Below, piece by piece: positions 16,775-25,021 of a stretch of DNA of 64,000 bases. Under the pieces are notes generated by a model that had not been told where the DNA came from, made no database searches, and worked only from the letters and a program-made list of their open reading frames with translations. A program made the position numbers and the translations under genes. Position 1 is the stretch's first letter. The number at the start of each line of letters is the position of its first letter. Origin of the DNA: an uncultured Flavobacteriaceae bacterium (GTDB lineage: Bacteria > Bacteroidota > Bacteroidia > Flavobacteriales > Flavobacteriaceae); NCBI GenBank assembly GCA_947497145.1, contig CANMFQ010000001.1, forward strand, positions 248,001 to 312,000, written 5' to 3'.

Positions 16775-17179
16775 ATGGAGTTAAATGTTTGGATTATTGA
16801 TGATGATATGGTGTCGCAATTTGCTACAAGGTACTCCATTCAACAATCAAATACACCCTGTAGAGTTGTCACTTGCGACGGGGGCGAAGAGGCTTTCGAG
16901 ATGTTTTCAGAGCAATTTTCGCTTAACTCAAATACCCACAATATTATTTTTCTTGATCTGGTAATGCCAGGTATGGATGGTTGGCAGTTTTTAAATCAAT
17001 TATCGCGCATCAAAGGTTGGCGTAATTCAACAGATGTTTATGTTTTGTCGGCGTTCGCAAATTCTAAGGATCGCGTGCGTGCAAAAGAACACCCAGAAAT
17101 TCACGGTTTTTTTGACAAGCCGCTTTCTCGAAGTGTAGCTAATAGAATTATGCACGCTAAACGTGTTTCAAACAGCTAA
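16775..17179 (+). CDS. Single-domain response regulator
   Basis: The 134-aa receiver domain stands alone, CheY-like: acidic pocket D9-D10-D11, phospho-acceptor D61 in FLDLVMPGMDGW, conserved threonine/serine region YVLSAF and K115 in GFFDKPLS. The ORF continues upstream but I start at 16775 (MELNVWIIDDD), the usual distance before the acidic pocket. In Bacteroidota such regulators of the Rcp type serve hybrid kinases; no kinase is encoded in the window, so its partner is elsewhere. Confidence 0.92.
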   Translation: MELNVWIIDDDMVSQFATRYSIQQSNTPCRVVTCDGGEEAFEMFSEQFSLNSNTHNIIFLDLVMPGMDGWQFLNQLSRIKGWRNSTDVYVLSAFANSKDRVRAKEHPEIHGFFDKPLSRSVANRIMHAKRVSNS

Positions 17180-17213
17180 TAAAATCATTTTTACATTAAA
17201 GTCGCTGACAGCG

Positions 17214-18041
17214 CTAGGCAAGTATAGCATCAATAATTGTGTCTAGTGTATGGTGTTCTTCCTTATAGGTATTTAGCCAAACTGCCGTTTCATCATGGTC
17301 TAAAAAACTGTTTAAGGCTTCTGTAATTTCATTTTTGTGTGTTGCTGGCAAATGGGTGATAACATGAGTGAGATTGTGTACCAATTCTAAGGGTGATACA
17401 TGATTTTCACACAGCTTAAAGGCAATTTTTCCTGTGATGTCTAAAAATTTTATGTAATTCACTTTTGTAGTAATGGGGGTTTTAATGCCCAAGCGTTTAA
17501 AAATTTTGGTAACAGCCGTATTTGTTTGCCTACCCCAAATACCATCGATTAAAATTTCTTCTTCGTAAATATAACGCAATACCATTTGTACATATAGGGT
17601 TTCTGATTTGGCACCTTTGTCATAATCAACAGCCACGCTGGTATCTACATGCCAATGATCGCGGTGGTTTGGGTAATTGTAGTTTAAAACAATACCAAAA
17701 TGCTTACGTAAAAAAGATTCAATACCTAAATAGAGGGTTTTGTTATGCGGAAATTTTGAAGTCACCAAAGAAAGGTCATCTTTCCAAAAAATGGCATCCA
17801 AATCAAAGGCTTTGCCATGCCCATGTTGCCCCGGTTTGTTTACAAATATGCCAGCGGTGGTAATTACTTCTGGTTTGCCGTAAGGGCAGTATTCAAAAAC
17901 CTCTTGCAATGCACGTTCAAGCACCTTTAAAAAAGTAGTGTCAATTAAAAAATCACGTTGTATGCCTCTGGTGCCATACGGGTGGTTGGTTAATCGTGCA
18001 TAGTGAAGGGGAATGTTGTTGATGGTGTTAATTTTTTTCAT
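17214..18041 (-). CDS. Extensin-like/M15-type peptidase domain protein
   Basis: The 275-aa protein has an extensin-C/peptidase-M15-like zinc site: H73/H75 and D80 or D82 in GQHGHGKAFDLDAIFW, and DHWHVD near residue 130. This fold usually cleaves peptidoglycan peptides (D,D- or L,D-carboxypeptidase). A helical segment follows (LIDGIWGRQTNTAVTKIFKRLGI), which resembles a peptidoglycan-binding unit. No signal peptide is seen, so it may leave the cell by another route or act inside during lysis or recycling. It converges with the response regulator and stands alone. Confidence 0.75.
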   Translation of the reverse strand: MKKINTINNIPLHYARLTNHPYGTRGIQRDFLIDTTFLKVLERALQEVFEYCPYGKPEVITTAGIFVNKPGQHGHGKAFDLDAIFWKDDLSLVTSKFPHNKTLYLGIESFLRKHFGIVLNYNYPNHRDHWHVDTSVAVDYDKGAKSETLYVQMVLRYIYEEEILIDGIWGRQTNTAVTKIFKRLGIKTPITTKVNYIKFLDITGKIAFKLCENHVSPLELVHNLTHVITHLPATHKNEITEALNSFLDHDETAVWLNTYKEEHHTLDTIIDAILA

Positions 18042-18566
18042 TTCCTGTTAATTTTTGAGCATCCTCGGGTCATCATAATAGTCATAAATTAAGAAGACGG
18101 AAGTATATCGTATAGTTTTGGTTAAAAAATAGATACGCCATTATTTTAGTTTGGTTAGCACCTAAATGCAAGCTTGGTAAAGCAGCTATTTTATATTAGT
18201 TTGTACATTGGGGGGAGTAATATATAGCGCTTTGGGGGACAGAAAAATGTATTAAAAATACAACTAAGCTACAGTGAATGAAAGATATGGTACAAACAAG
18301 ATACGAATTTAAAAGATGTCAAGGGTAAATTATGGAACTTTTAATCACAGGTGATAGTCAAGAGATTAATTTTTTTAGCCAGCTTGGTAGTAAAAGCTAT
18401 TTTCTTAAAAGGGCAGTTCGTATCCTTAGTTAGTACTTCTTGCTTCTTTTTTTTGGTCAAAAAACGGGTGTCGTTTAGTGTTGTAGGATGATTTTTTAAT
18501 ACTCGCAAAAGGAAAAGAAAGAGTACACAGGTCAGTTTTAGGGGAGCCGAAGCTACACAAAAGCCA
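18042..18566. other. Intergenic region of about 525 bases
   Basis: No convincing gene. The best small frame (18332-18433, plus) would encode 33 residues beginning MELLITGDSQEINFF; nothing supports it beyond being open. No repeat or hairpin stands out. Confidence 0.35.
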
Positions 18567-19895
18567 CTAATTCTTTTTAACTCTAAAGGTTGTGTTTCTA
18601 TTCGTAATTATGGTGTGAAAACCAAAGGCAAATGTAAACCTCATATTATTTGTAATAGCGGTTACCCCAGTATATTTGTATTGATTTCCTCCCAATTTTA
18701 CAGGGTTTTTAATAGGGGTTTCATCGTCAAAATTACCGTCATTGTCCGTATCAATCAGTAAGTATATTGGGTATGATGGGTTAAAGCCTACTACCCCAGT
18801 CAAATCTACTGTCATGTCAATAGCGCCTACATCTACCGCTGTATTACTCATATTCACTTCGCTTACTCGCCATACCCTGTTTAATCTCGCTTTTACTGAA
18901 GAGGTAGGTATGTCAGTGGTGTTGCCAAAAACCAAAGCTTCATTATTATGCCCCCATATAAAAAACTCATTGTTGTTTAAATCAGCTGGTGCTGAAACGC
19001 TAATGATTCCTGTGCCTTGGGCGTTATCATGGAGATTTTGAGTATCAATTCTTCCTATTCCAGCAACCTCAAAATCAAAATTGCCATTTACGGCATCGTC
19101 TTCGTTGTACAAATCATTTGCCGCACTATTTAAGCCATATTTTGCAGCGAGATAGTTCTCTATAATTATTCTTTGTGCTGCGTTCACTTTGCTGTTGTAA
19201 ACAATAAGCTCGGTAACATCGCCCTTAAAGCCTGTTGTTCCTGACGTGTTTCCGCCTATATTGAAACGCTGTGAAGCATGATGGCTGTAGGTAGAACTAT
19301 TGGCCCTGCTTTGCAATAGGCTTCCGTTTCTGTAGAGTTGTTTTCCTGTTGTAGGGTGTGCATTATAGGACCAAAAAGAATAGCTCGTTAAATTGCTTAG
19401 CCCTCCTACTTGTATTCTTGCGCTGTTACTACAGCAGGTGCCAATATCATAATACACCGTTCCGCCCCACGGTACATGGTTTGAAAATCGCGTAGCCCCC
19501 ACAAGCGGGTCGGTAGTATATACAGAAGTGAATTGTGTAGTGAGGTCTGCCTTAACCACCAAAAAGGTAGATGCCTCATTGGTGACAAAATTTGTTGCTG
19601 TTAAAGTCAGTCCTGTGCGCAGCCTATTGGTGCCTGAAAAACTAATTTCAGCAAAGCCGTTAACAGCGCTGCTAATAAGGGTGGGTCTTTGACCTCCTGT
19701 CTCGCCCATATCAAAAGCTGTTACTCCTGCCAAATTTTTAAGCGAATCAATCAAAGCGCCTGTAGTGGTAACGACGGCAGAAGTATTGTACCACATGCGT
19801 AAGGAAGATGTGCCATTGCTATTGCCAACGCCTCCTGGGCCTGTCTGTGAAAATGCGCCTATAGTGATAAGGCAAAGAAATAGCGTACAACGCAT
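18567..19895 (-). CDS. Surface jellyroll (LamG/DUF8202-like) protein
   Basis: The 442-aa secreted protein starts with a signal peptide (MRCTLFLCLITIGAFSQ) and LRMWYNTSAVVTTTGALIDSLKNLAG, a common opening of Bacteroidota surface proteins with a concanavalin-like jellyroll. The first half has LamG features (GLTLTATNFVTNEASTFLVVKA, KGDVTELIVYNSKVNAAQRIIIENYLAAKYGL); the second half ends in FTFAFGFHTIITNRNTTFRVKKN, the usual terminus of this group rather than a truncation. A role in binding or displaying polysaccharide at the surface is inferred. No type IX sorting domain is visible. Confidence 0.72.
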   Translation of the reverse strand: MRCTLFLCLITIGAFSQTGPGGVGNSNGTSSLRMWYNTSAVVTTTGALIDSLKNLAGVTAFDMGETGGQRPTLISSAVNGFAEISFSGTNRLRTGLTLTATNFVTNEASTFLVVKADLTTQFTSVYTTDPLVGATRFSNHVPWGGTVYYDIGTCCSNSARIQVGGLSNLTSYSFWSYNAHPTTGKQLYRNGSLLQSRANSSTYSHHASQRFNIGGNTSGTTGFKGDVTELIVYNSKVNAAQRIIIENYLAAKYGLNSAANDLYNEDDAVNGNFDFEVAGIGRIDTQNLHDNAQGTGIISVSAPADLNNNEFFIWGHNNEALVFGNTTDIPTSSVKARLNRVWRVSEVNMSNTAVDVGAIDMTVDLTGVVGFNPSYPIYLLIDTDNDGNFDDETPIKNPVKLGGNQYKYTGVTAITNNMRFTFAFGFHTIITNRNTTFRVKKN

Positions 19896-20061
19896 TTTTT
19901 TTTAAGTTTATGATAAGCAATTGGCGTGATAGATTCATGTGTCATTGCATGTTATTATAAACTTAAACAAAAAATAAAATTTAGAAAAATTATTGCGGTG
20001 CTAAGTGCGATTACTTTCTTGTGCATTCATTTTATGCTATGTTGCAGGGTGCATTTGCAGA

Positions 20062-20094
20062 TTTGCATTTAGGTTCATTAATTTTTTATCTTTA
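20062..20094 (+). promoter_or_regulatory. Promoter of GH28 gene (-33 TTTG, -7 TATCTTTA)
   Basis: TTTG at 20062-20065 and TATCTTTA at 20087-20094 are 21 bases apart, the Bacteroidota spacing, with one mismatch in the -7 box. The predicted start is about 60 bases before the GH28 ATG. Confidence 0.55.
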
Positions 20095-20158
20095 AGATAT
20101 TAAAAAGTCATTCTCAGCAGTTTTTTTATAGTATTTGACCAACTAATTTTATCAAGCC

Positions 20159-21634
20159 ATGCGAACACCATTATTTTTTAGTACCTTATTTTTTTTATGT
20201 GTCCTTTGTACTGTAGAAGCCAAGGATTACAAGGCTTCTTTTTTTGGGATAAAGTCCAATGGAACTACCTTGAATACAACTTCGATCCAAAAAGCGATTG
20301 ATCATATTCACGAAAATGGAGGGGGTCGCTTGGTCTTTTACGTAGGACGTTACCTCACGGGTACTATTTATTTAAAATCAGATGTTACCCTACACCTTGA
20401 AGAAGGGGCTGTTTTGGTAGGGTCTGAAAACCCGTTTGATTACGACCGACACGGCTATTGGACGGCTCTTATTTTTGCATTTGACCAACAAAATATCGGC
20501 ATTACTGGAAAAGGGGTTATCGATGGGCAGGGGTATAAGGTGGCCAACAATATATTAGATATGGTACATAGAGGGGTGATTAAAGACCCTAATGATCTTT
20601 TGTATGATCGCCCTCGTGAGGGTATACGTCCACAGAATATTTATTTTAAGGGCTGTAAGCAGGTAACAATCACAGGCATTACCCTCAAGGATCCTGGTAG
20701 TTGGAATCAGCAGTACGATCAGTGCTCAGGAATACTGGTTGATGACATTACCGTAGACAGTAAGTCATATTGGAACAATGATGGAATCGATATTGTGGAC
20801 TGTGATGGAGTGGTCATCAAAAATTCTTATTTTGATGCAGCCGATGACGGTATCTGTTTAAAATCGCACGACGCTAACAAGGTATGCAACAATGTAGTAA
20901 TCAAAAATAACGTTGTTCGTTCTAGTGCCAGTGGCATCAAGTTTGGTACTGCAAGTCGGGGAGGGTTTAAAAATATTAAAATTATCAATAATACCGTTTA
21001 TGATACCTATCGATCGGCTATCACTTTTGCTGCTGTAGACGGAGGGTTTATTGAGAACGTTTTGGTGGATAGCCTACGGGCTTACAATACTGGAAATCCA
21101 ATATTTTTAAGAATTGGTGAGCGTAAGCCACCACATAAAGGAAGACTTGAGAATATCGTTATTTCTAATTTCTATGCCGAGGTGCCGGCCAATAAACCAG
21201 ACGCTGGTTATCGTTTTGAAGGGCCCGTAGAGGATCTTCCCCGAAATATTTCACCGTCGGTAATTACCGGAATGCCAGATGCCCCTATAAAGAACCTACT
21301 ATTTAAGAATGTGGAGTTCCGTTATCCGGGAGGAGGAGATTCCTTATATGCCAAAGTCAATCTGAATGATCTTGATAAGATTCCTGAACTGCCAAAAAAA
21401 TATCCAGAGTTTTCCATGTTCAAGGAGCTTCCAGCCTGGGGTTTTTACCTGCGCCATGTACAAGGAGTCCGTTTTGAAAACCTACGTCTGGTATGTAAGG
21501 AAAAGGATTATCGGCGTGCTATTGTACTTGATGATGTTCATAATGCCAACTTTAAGTCCTTGGGTGTACAAGACCCCGTACAAAACCGAGAACCTATCTA
21601 TGAGCACCAATCATCTGCGGTTCTGGTGGAATAG
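20159..21634 (+). CDS. GH28 polygalacturonase-family glycoside hydrolase
   Basis: The 491-aa secreted enzyme has a signal peptide (residues 1-21) and a right-handed beta-helix with the GH28 catalytic aspartates: NND at 206-208 (YWNNDGIDI) and DD at 229-230 (AADDGICLKS), then SGIKFGTASRGGFKNI. GH28 enzymes hydrolyse alpha-1,4-galacturonan or rhamnogalacturonan by inversion. It is not inside a SusCD-type locus; neighbours are a jellyroll protein and the CRISPR array. Its base composition looks somewhat richer in G and C than the flanking genes, which could mean recent transfer, but I did not compute this. Confidence 0.9.
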   Translation: MRTPLFFSTLFFLCVLCTVEAKDYKASFFGIKSNGTTLNTTSIQKAIDHIHENGGGRLVFYVGRYLTGTIYLKSDVTLHLEEGAVLVGSENPFDYDRHGYWTALIFAFDQQNIGITGKGVIDGQGYKVANNILDMVHRGVIKDPNDLLYDRPREGIRPQNIYFKGCKQVTITGITLKDPGSWNQQYDQCSGILVDDITVDSKSYWNNDGIDIVDCDGVVIKNSYFDAADDGICLKSHDANKVCNNVVIKNNVVRSSASGIKFGTASRGGFKNIKIINNTVYDTYRSAITFAAVDGGFIENVLVDSLRAYNTGNPIFLRIGERKPPHKGRLENIVISNFYAEVPANKPDAGYRFEGPVEDLPRNISPSVITGMPDAPIKNLLFKNVEFRYPGGGDSLYAKVNLNDLDKIPELPKKYPEFSMFKELPAWGFYLRHVQGVRFENLRLVCKEKDYRRAIVLDDVHNANFKSLGVQDPVQNREPIYEHQSSAVLVE

Positions 21635-21800
21635 AAAGTGATGCACAAAATGACGCCAAGATGTTACAATCTGGACGGTCTATAATTGGTGGTAGGCAAT
21701 TTTGCCATGCCTTGGTACGCATACCGAAAATAACCTGATAATATCTCAGGGAGTCCTACACTGTTAGCCCTTGCTTTTACTTAAGGTTGTTCGTATGAAT

Positions 21801-21846
21801 GTTTAGAATAGCTTTCAGTTTAGTATTTTTAGTGATGATTCACAGG
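21801..21846 (+). repeat. Solitary degenerate CRISPR repeat
   Basis: This 46-bp stretch matches the array repeat at 41 positions (changes at repeat positions 4, 5, 10, 26 and 46). It lies 166 bases upstream of the first perfect repeat and is not followed by a spacer-sized gap. It keeps the TTTCAGTTTAG core that pairs with the tracrRNA, and a terminator-like hairpin follows at 21919-21940. Confidence 0.9.
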
Positions 21847-21918
21847 AAGGAAGTACTTGTGATAAGTGCTTACAAAAAAACAGTACAGCAATTTATTGGT
21901 GAAAGGCTAAAAAATGAA

Positions 21919-21940
21919 AAAGCAACCCTAAAGTTGCTTT
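21919..21940 (+). terminator. Terminator-like hairpin between degenerate repeat and array
   Basis: Perfect 8-bp stem AAAGCAAC / GTTGCTTT with a 6-nt loop, followed by ATTTTC. It could end a transcript from the GH28 gene or a short RNA starting near the degenerate repeat. Confidence 0.6.
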
Positions 21941-22012
21941 ATTTTCTGTGGGGAACGTTCTTGCAGTTAGTCGCGAACTTAGTCACAGAACAACAAAGAT
22001 AGTAAAATGGCA

Positions 22013-23500
22013 GTTGTGAATTGCTTTCAGTTTAGTAATTTTAGTGATGATTCACAGTTAATACTAGGCGATTGCCTTTGTTTAATGGTTGTGAATTGCT
22101 TTCAGTTTAGTAATTTTAGTGATGATTCACAGTATCCATGACCTAGATGAAGGAGACGACTGGGTTGTGAATTGCTTTCAGTTTAGTAATTTTAGTGATG
22201 ATTCACAGTGCGTGTCGTCAATGGATGGCCACTCGATGTGTTGTGAATTGCTTTCAGTTTAGTAATTTTAGTGATGATTCACAGTTTATTGATATAGACT
22301 ATGAAAAAGAAACTGGGTTGTGAATTGCTTTCAGTTTAGTAATTTTAGTGATGATTCACAGTCAAGGAATACGCAAGGATCAAACGAACGTTGTTGTGAA
22401 TTGCTTTCAGTTTAGTAATTTTAGTGATGATTCACAGTAATAAGTATGTGTACAATTACAAGGAGTCTGTTGTGAATTGCTTTCAGTTTAGTAATTTTAG
22501 TGATGATTCACAGTCGGTAAGAAAGTCTCAGATGCTGAATTGTCGTTGTGAATTGCTTTCAGTTTAGTAATTTTAGTGATGATTCACAGTTTATTTTAAA
22601 AAATTGCTCTGCATAATTATGTTGTGAATTGCTTTCAGTTTAGTAATTTTAGTGATGATTCACAGTTAATTATGGAACGTTGGGTAATTCTGTAATGTTG
22701 TGAATTGCTTTCAGTTTAGTAATTTTAGTGATGATTCACAGTTAACCGCCTTTGGTGACGAGAATGTCACCAGTTGTGAATTGCTTTCAGTTTAGTAATT
22801 TTAGTGATGATTCACAGTCCCGCATTGGGTCCTTCGTAGACGTACATGTTGTGAATTGCTTTCAGTTTAGTAATTTTAGTGATGATTCACAGTGTACGCT
22901 ATGCAAAATGTTCATTAACTTGTGTTGTGAATTGCTTTCAGTTTAGTAATTTTAGTGATGATTCACAGTTTAAAGGCGCTTTTATTGTTAATCGATGGCG
23001 TTGTGAATTGCTTTCAGTTTAGTAATTTTAGTGATGATTCACAGTATATACATAAAATGTGTCTTTTCTTTCTTTGTTGTGAATTGCTTTCAGTTTAGTA
23101 ATTTTAGTGATGATTCACAGTAAAAAAGGCTGAAATAAAACGACTCCAACAGTTGTGAATTGCTTTCAGTTTAGTAATTTTAGTGATGATTCACAGTGTA
23201 ATCTTCAAACTCTTCAGGAGGAACTACGTTGTGAATTGCTTTCAGTTTAGTAATTTTAGTGATGATTCACAGTTTGCTTTGTCAACTCTATTCTCTATCG
23301 TAGTTGTGAATTGCTTTCAGTTTAGTAATTTTAGTGATGATTCACAGTTAGATATATTGGTTTATGATATGTTCGTATGTTGTGAATTGCTTTCAGTTTA
23401 GTAATTTTAGTGATGATTCACAGTAAAAGCCCGAGTTTACAAAAATGCGGCTACGTTGTGAATTGCTTTCAGTTTAGTAATTTTAGTGATGATTCACAGT
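22013..23500 (+). CRISPR. Type II-C CRISPR array, 20 repeats, 19 spacers
   Basis: Twenty 46-bp repeats, identical on reading, start at 22013, 22088, 22164 and so on to 23455. Each begins GTTGTGAATTGCTTTCAG and ends GATGATTCACAGT. The 19 spacers are 30 nt except three of 29 (spacers 1, 11, 17) and one of 31 (spacer 4). The crRNA sense is the plus strand, because the tracrRNA anti-repeat at 29391-29416 complements repeat positions 1-26; processed guides would be spacer followed by GUUGUGAAUUGC. The array is convergent with cas2-cas1-cas9. The TTG at repeat positions 2-4 and TAATTTTA at 24-31, 19 nt apart, look like a promoter inside each repeat. No spacer was matched to a target; that needs a database search. 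Confidence 0.98.
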
Positions 23501-23528
23501 ATACCAGTTGTAAAAGGCTGGTATACTG
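23497..23528 (+). terminator. Terminator at the end of the CRISPR array
   Basis: An 11-bp perfect stem, CAGTATACCAG / CTGGTATACTG, with a 10-nt loop and an ATTTTT tail. Its first four bases are the last four of the final repeat. A second stem (23526-23536 with 23552-23562, CTGATTTTTAA / TTAAAAATCAG) shares bases with it, so the two exclude each other. Confidence 0.7.
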
Positions 23529-23705
23529 ATTTTTAAGAGGTTTGTTGTGATTTAAAAATCAGGATGATTTTTGTTGAAGAGATTGGTGCTTTACGTGATT
23601 TTTTTATCGTAGAGCGATAGCAAAAGGTTTAATTCGTTGCGGCTTGTTTTGAAATCAGTTTTTTTTATAGCATAGGCCATACGTTTAGGTTGTACTTGTT
23701 GATTT

Positions 23706-24062
<357 letters not shown>

Positions 24063-24103
24063 TTAGGTGTGTTTATCGCTTTCAATAATTATATTCTTTA
24101 TGT

Positions 24104-25021
24104 TTATGCAGGTGTCCAAGTACGTTGAAATTCGGGGTACAGTATCTTTCTGCTACTGCCCAAAAAGCATTCGTACAAGCTGTTGGTGGTGCGACTCATG
24201 GCCACCATTAACGGACTCCATTTTCCATCTAAAAAAACATCCAAGGCGGGGATACTTAGTAGTTGTGCTTTTAGTGTTGTGTTGAGTTCGCTAATATTAC
24301 CGCCTGTGGCTACCATTTCATACACTACAGCATCTACGTAAATACGATAAGGTTCCATAATATCATCAGCCAAGCAAAAGGCATTGTATTTATTGCGGTG
24401 AAAGATACCTGCTGATGGGAGCATGCCACTGCCTACGATGGCTCGGGCTGTTACCGCTCTTAAAATGGCATAGCCATAGTTGAGCAAATTGTTAGGCGGT
24501 ACGCCTTTTTGGTTACGGCTAAAACCAGCCACATCATCAAAAAGGGATTGAAAATAATGGGCAGCGGCAATGGCTTCATGGTTGCCCGTATCCCCACTTT
24601 TTACACTTGTTGCCCAGCGTTTTAATTTGAGCGCCTTTTTCTCACGCCGCAAAAGGTGGTTTGCTTGATTGTCAATTTTAGCTGCCACAGTCTGTTGCCA
24701 AAGGTTCTTCTTTAGGGGCATGCTAGCGTTTAGTTGATGCCGCATGCGTTCGGTCTGTTCGCTATGCCCAACCAAGGGCTGCACCAAGGAGCAGGGTAAA
24801 TGCTGTTGGTCGCAGGTGATTATGGCGGTTTTGTTGGCTACAAGTTTTCTTATGAGGCCGTTGGTAATGGTAATTTGAGGGTCCTCTAAAACTATATAGC
24901 CCAAATCTTCAATAGGGGTGGTTTTCTCTTTTTTGGAGGCGTCAGGAAAACGCACCACCAATTGTTCGTTTTTGGTACTCAAATAGGCTGGGTTGCCGAA
25001 AAAGAGTGTGCGCTTTATCAT
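24104..25021 (-). CDS. cas1: CRISPR-associated integrase Cas1 (type II)
   Basis: The 305-aa protein is a type II Cas1 with all metal ligands: E149 in GNHEAIAAAHYF, H208 in PSAGIFHRN and the acidic pair D219-D220/E223 in CLADDIMEPYR. It catalyses integration of new spacers at the array with Cas2. Its ATG overlaps the cas9 stop by one base (TAATG), so translation is probably coupled. The intact site and the lack of variation among the array repeats both fit a system able to adapt. No csn2 or cas4 is present, as expected for subtype II-C. Confidence 0.98.
   Translation of the reverse strand: MIKRTLFFGNPAYLSTKNEQLVVRFPDASKKEKTTPIEDLGYIVLEDPQITITNGLIRKLVANKTAIITCDQQHLPCSLVQPLVGHSEQTERMRHQLNASMPLKKNLWQQTVAAKIDNQANHLLRREKKALKLKRWATSVKSGDTGNHEAIAAAHYFQSLFDDVAGFSRNQKGVPPNNLLNYGYAILRAVTARAIVGSGMLPSAGIFHRNKYNAFCLADDIMEPYRIYVDAVVYEMVATGGNISELNTTLKAQLLSIPALDVFLDGKWSPLMVAMSRTTNSLYECFLGSSRKILYPEFQRTWTPA

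Noticed and set aside
21799-22002. 67-codon plus-strand ORF upstream of the array
   Set aside because: Its first codons are the degenerate CRISPR repeat and it runs through a terminator hairpin; chance ORF.
22752-23401. Open frames of 64-72 codons across the CRISPR array
   Set aside because: They are translations of the repeat (CCELLSV / VVNCFQFSNFSDDSQ recurring every 75-76 bases); no protein evidence.
23425-23454. Spacer 19 shares the 13-mer AAAAATGCGGCTA with cas9 near 28313 (possible self-targeting)
   Set aside because: Only 13 bases match and the last spacer base differs; about one such hit is expected by chance among 19 spacers in 64 kb.
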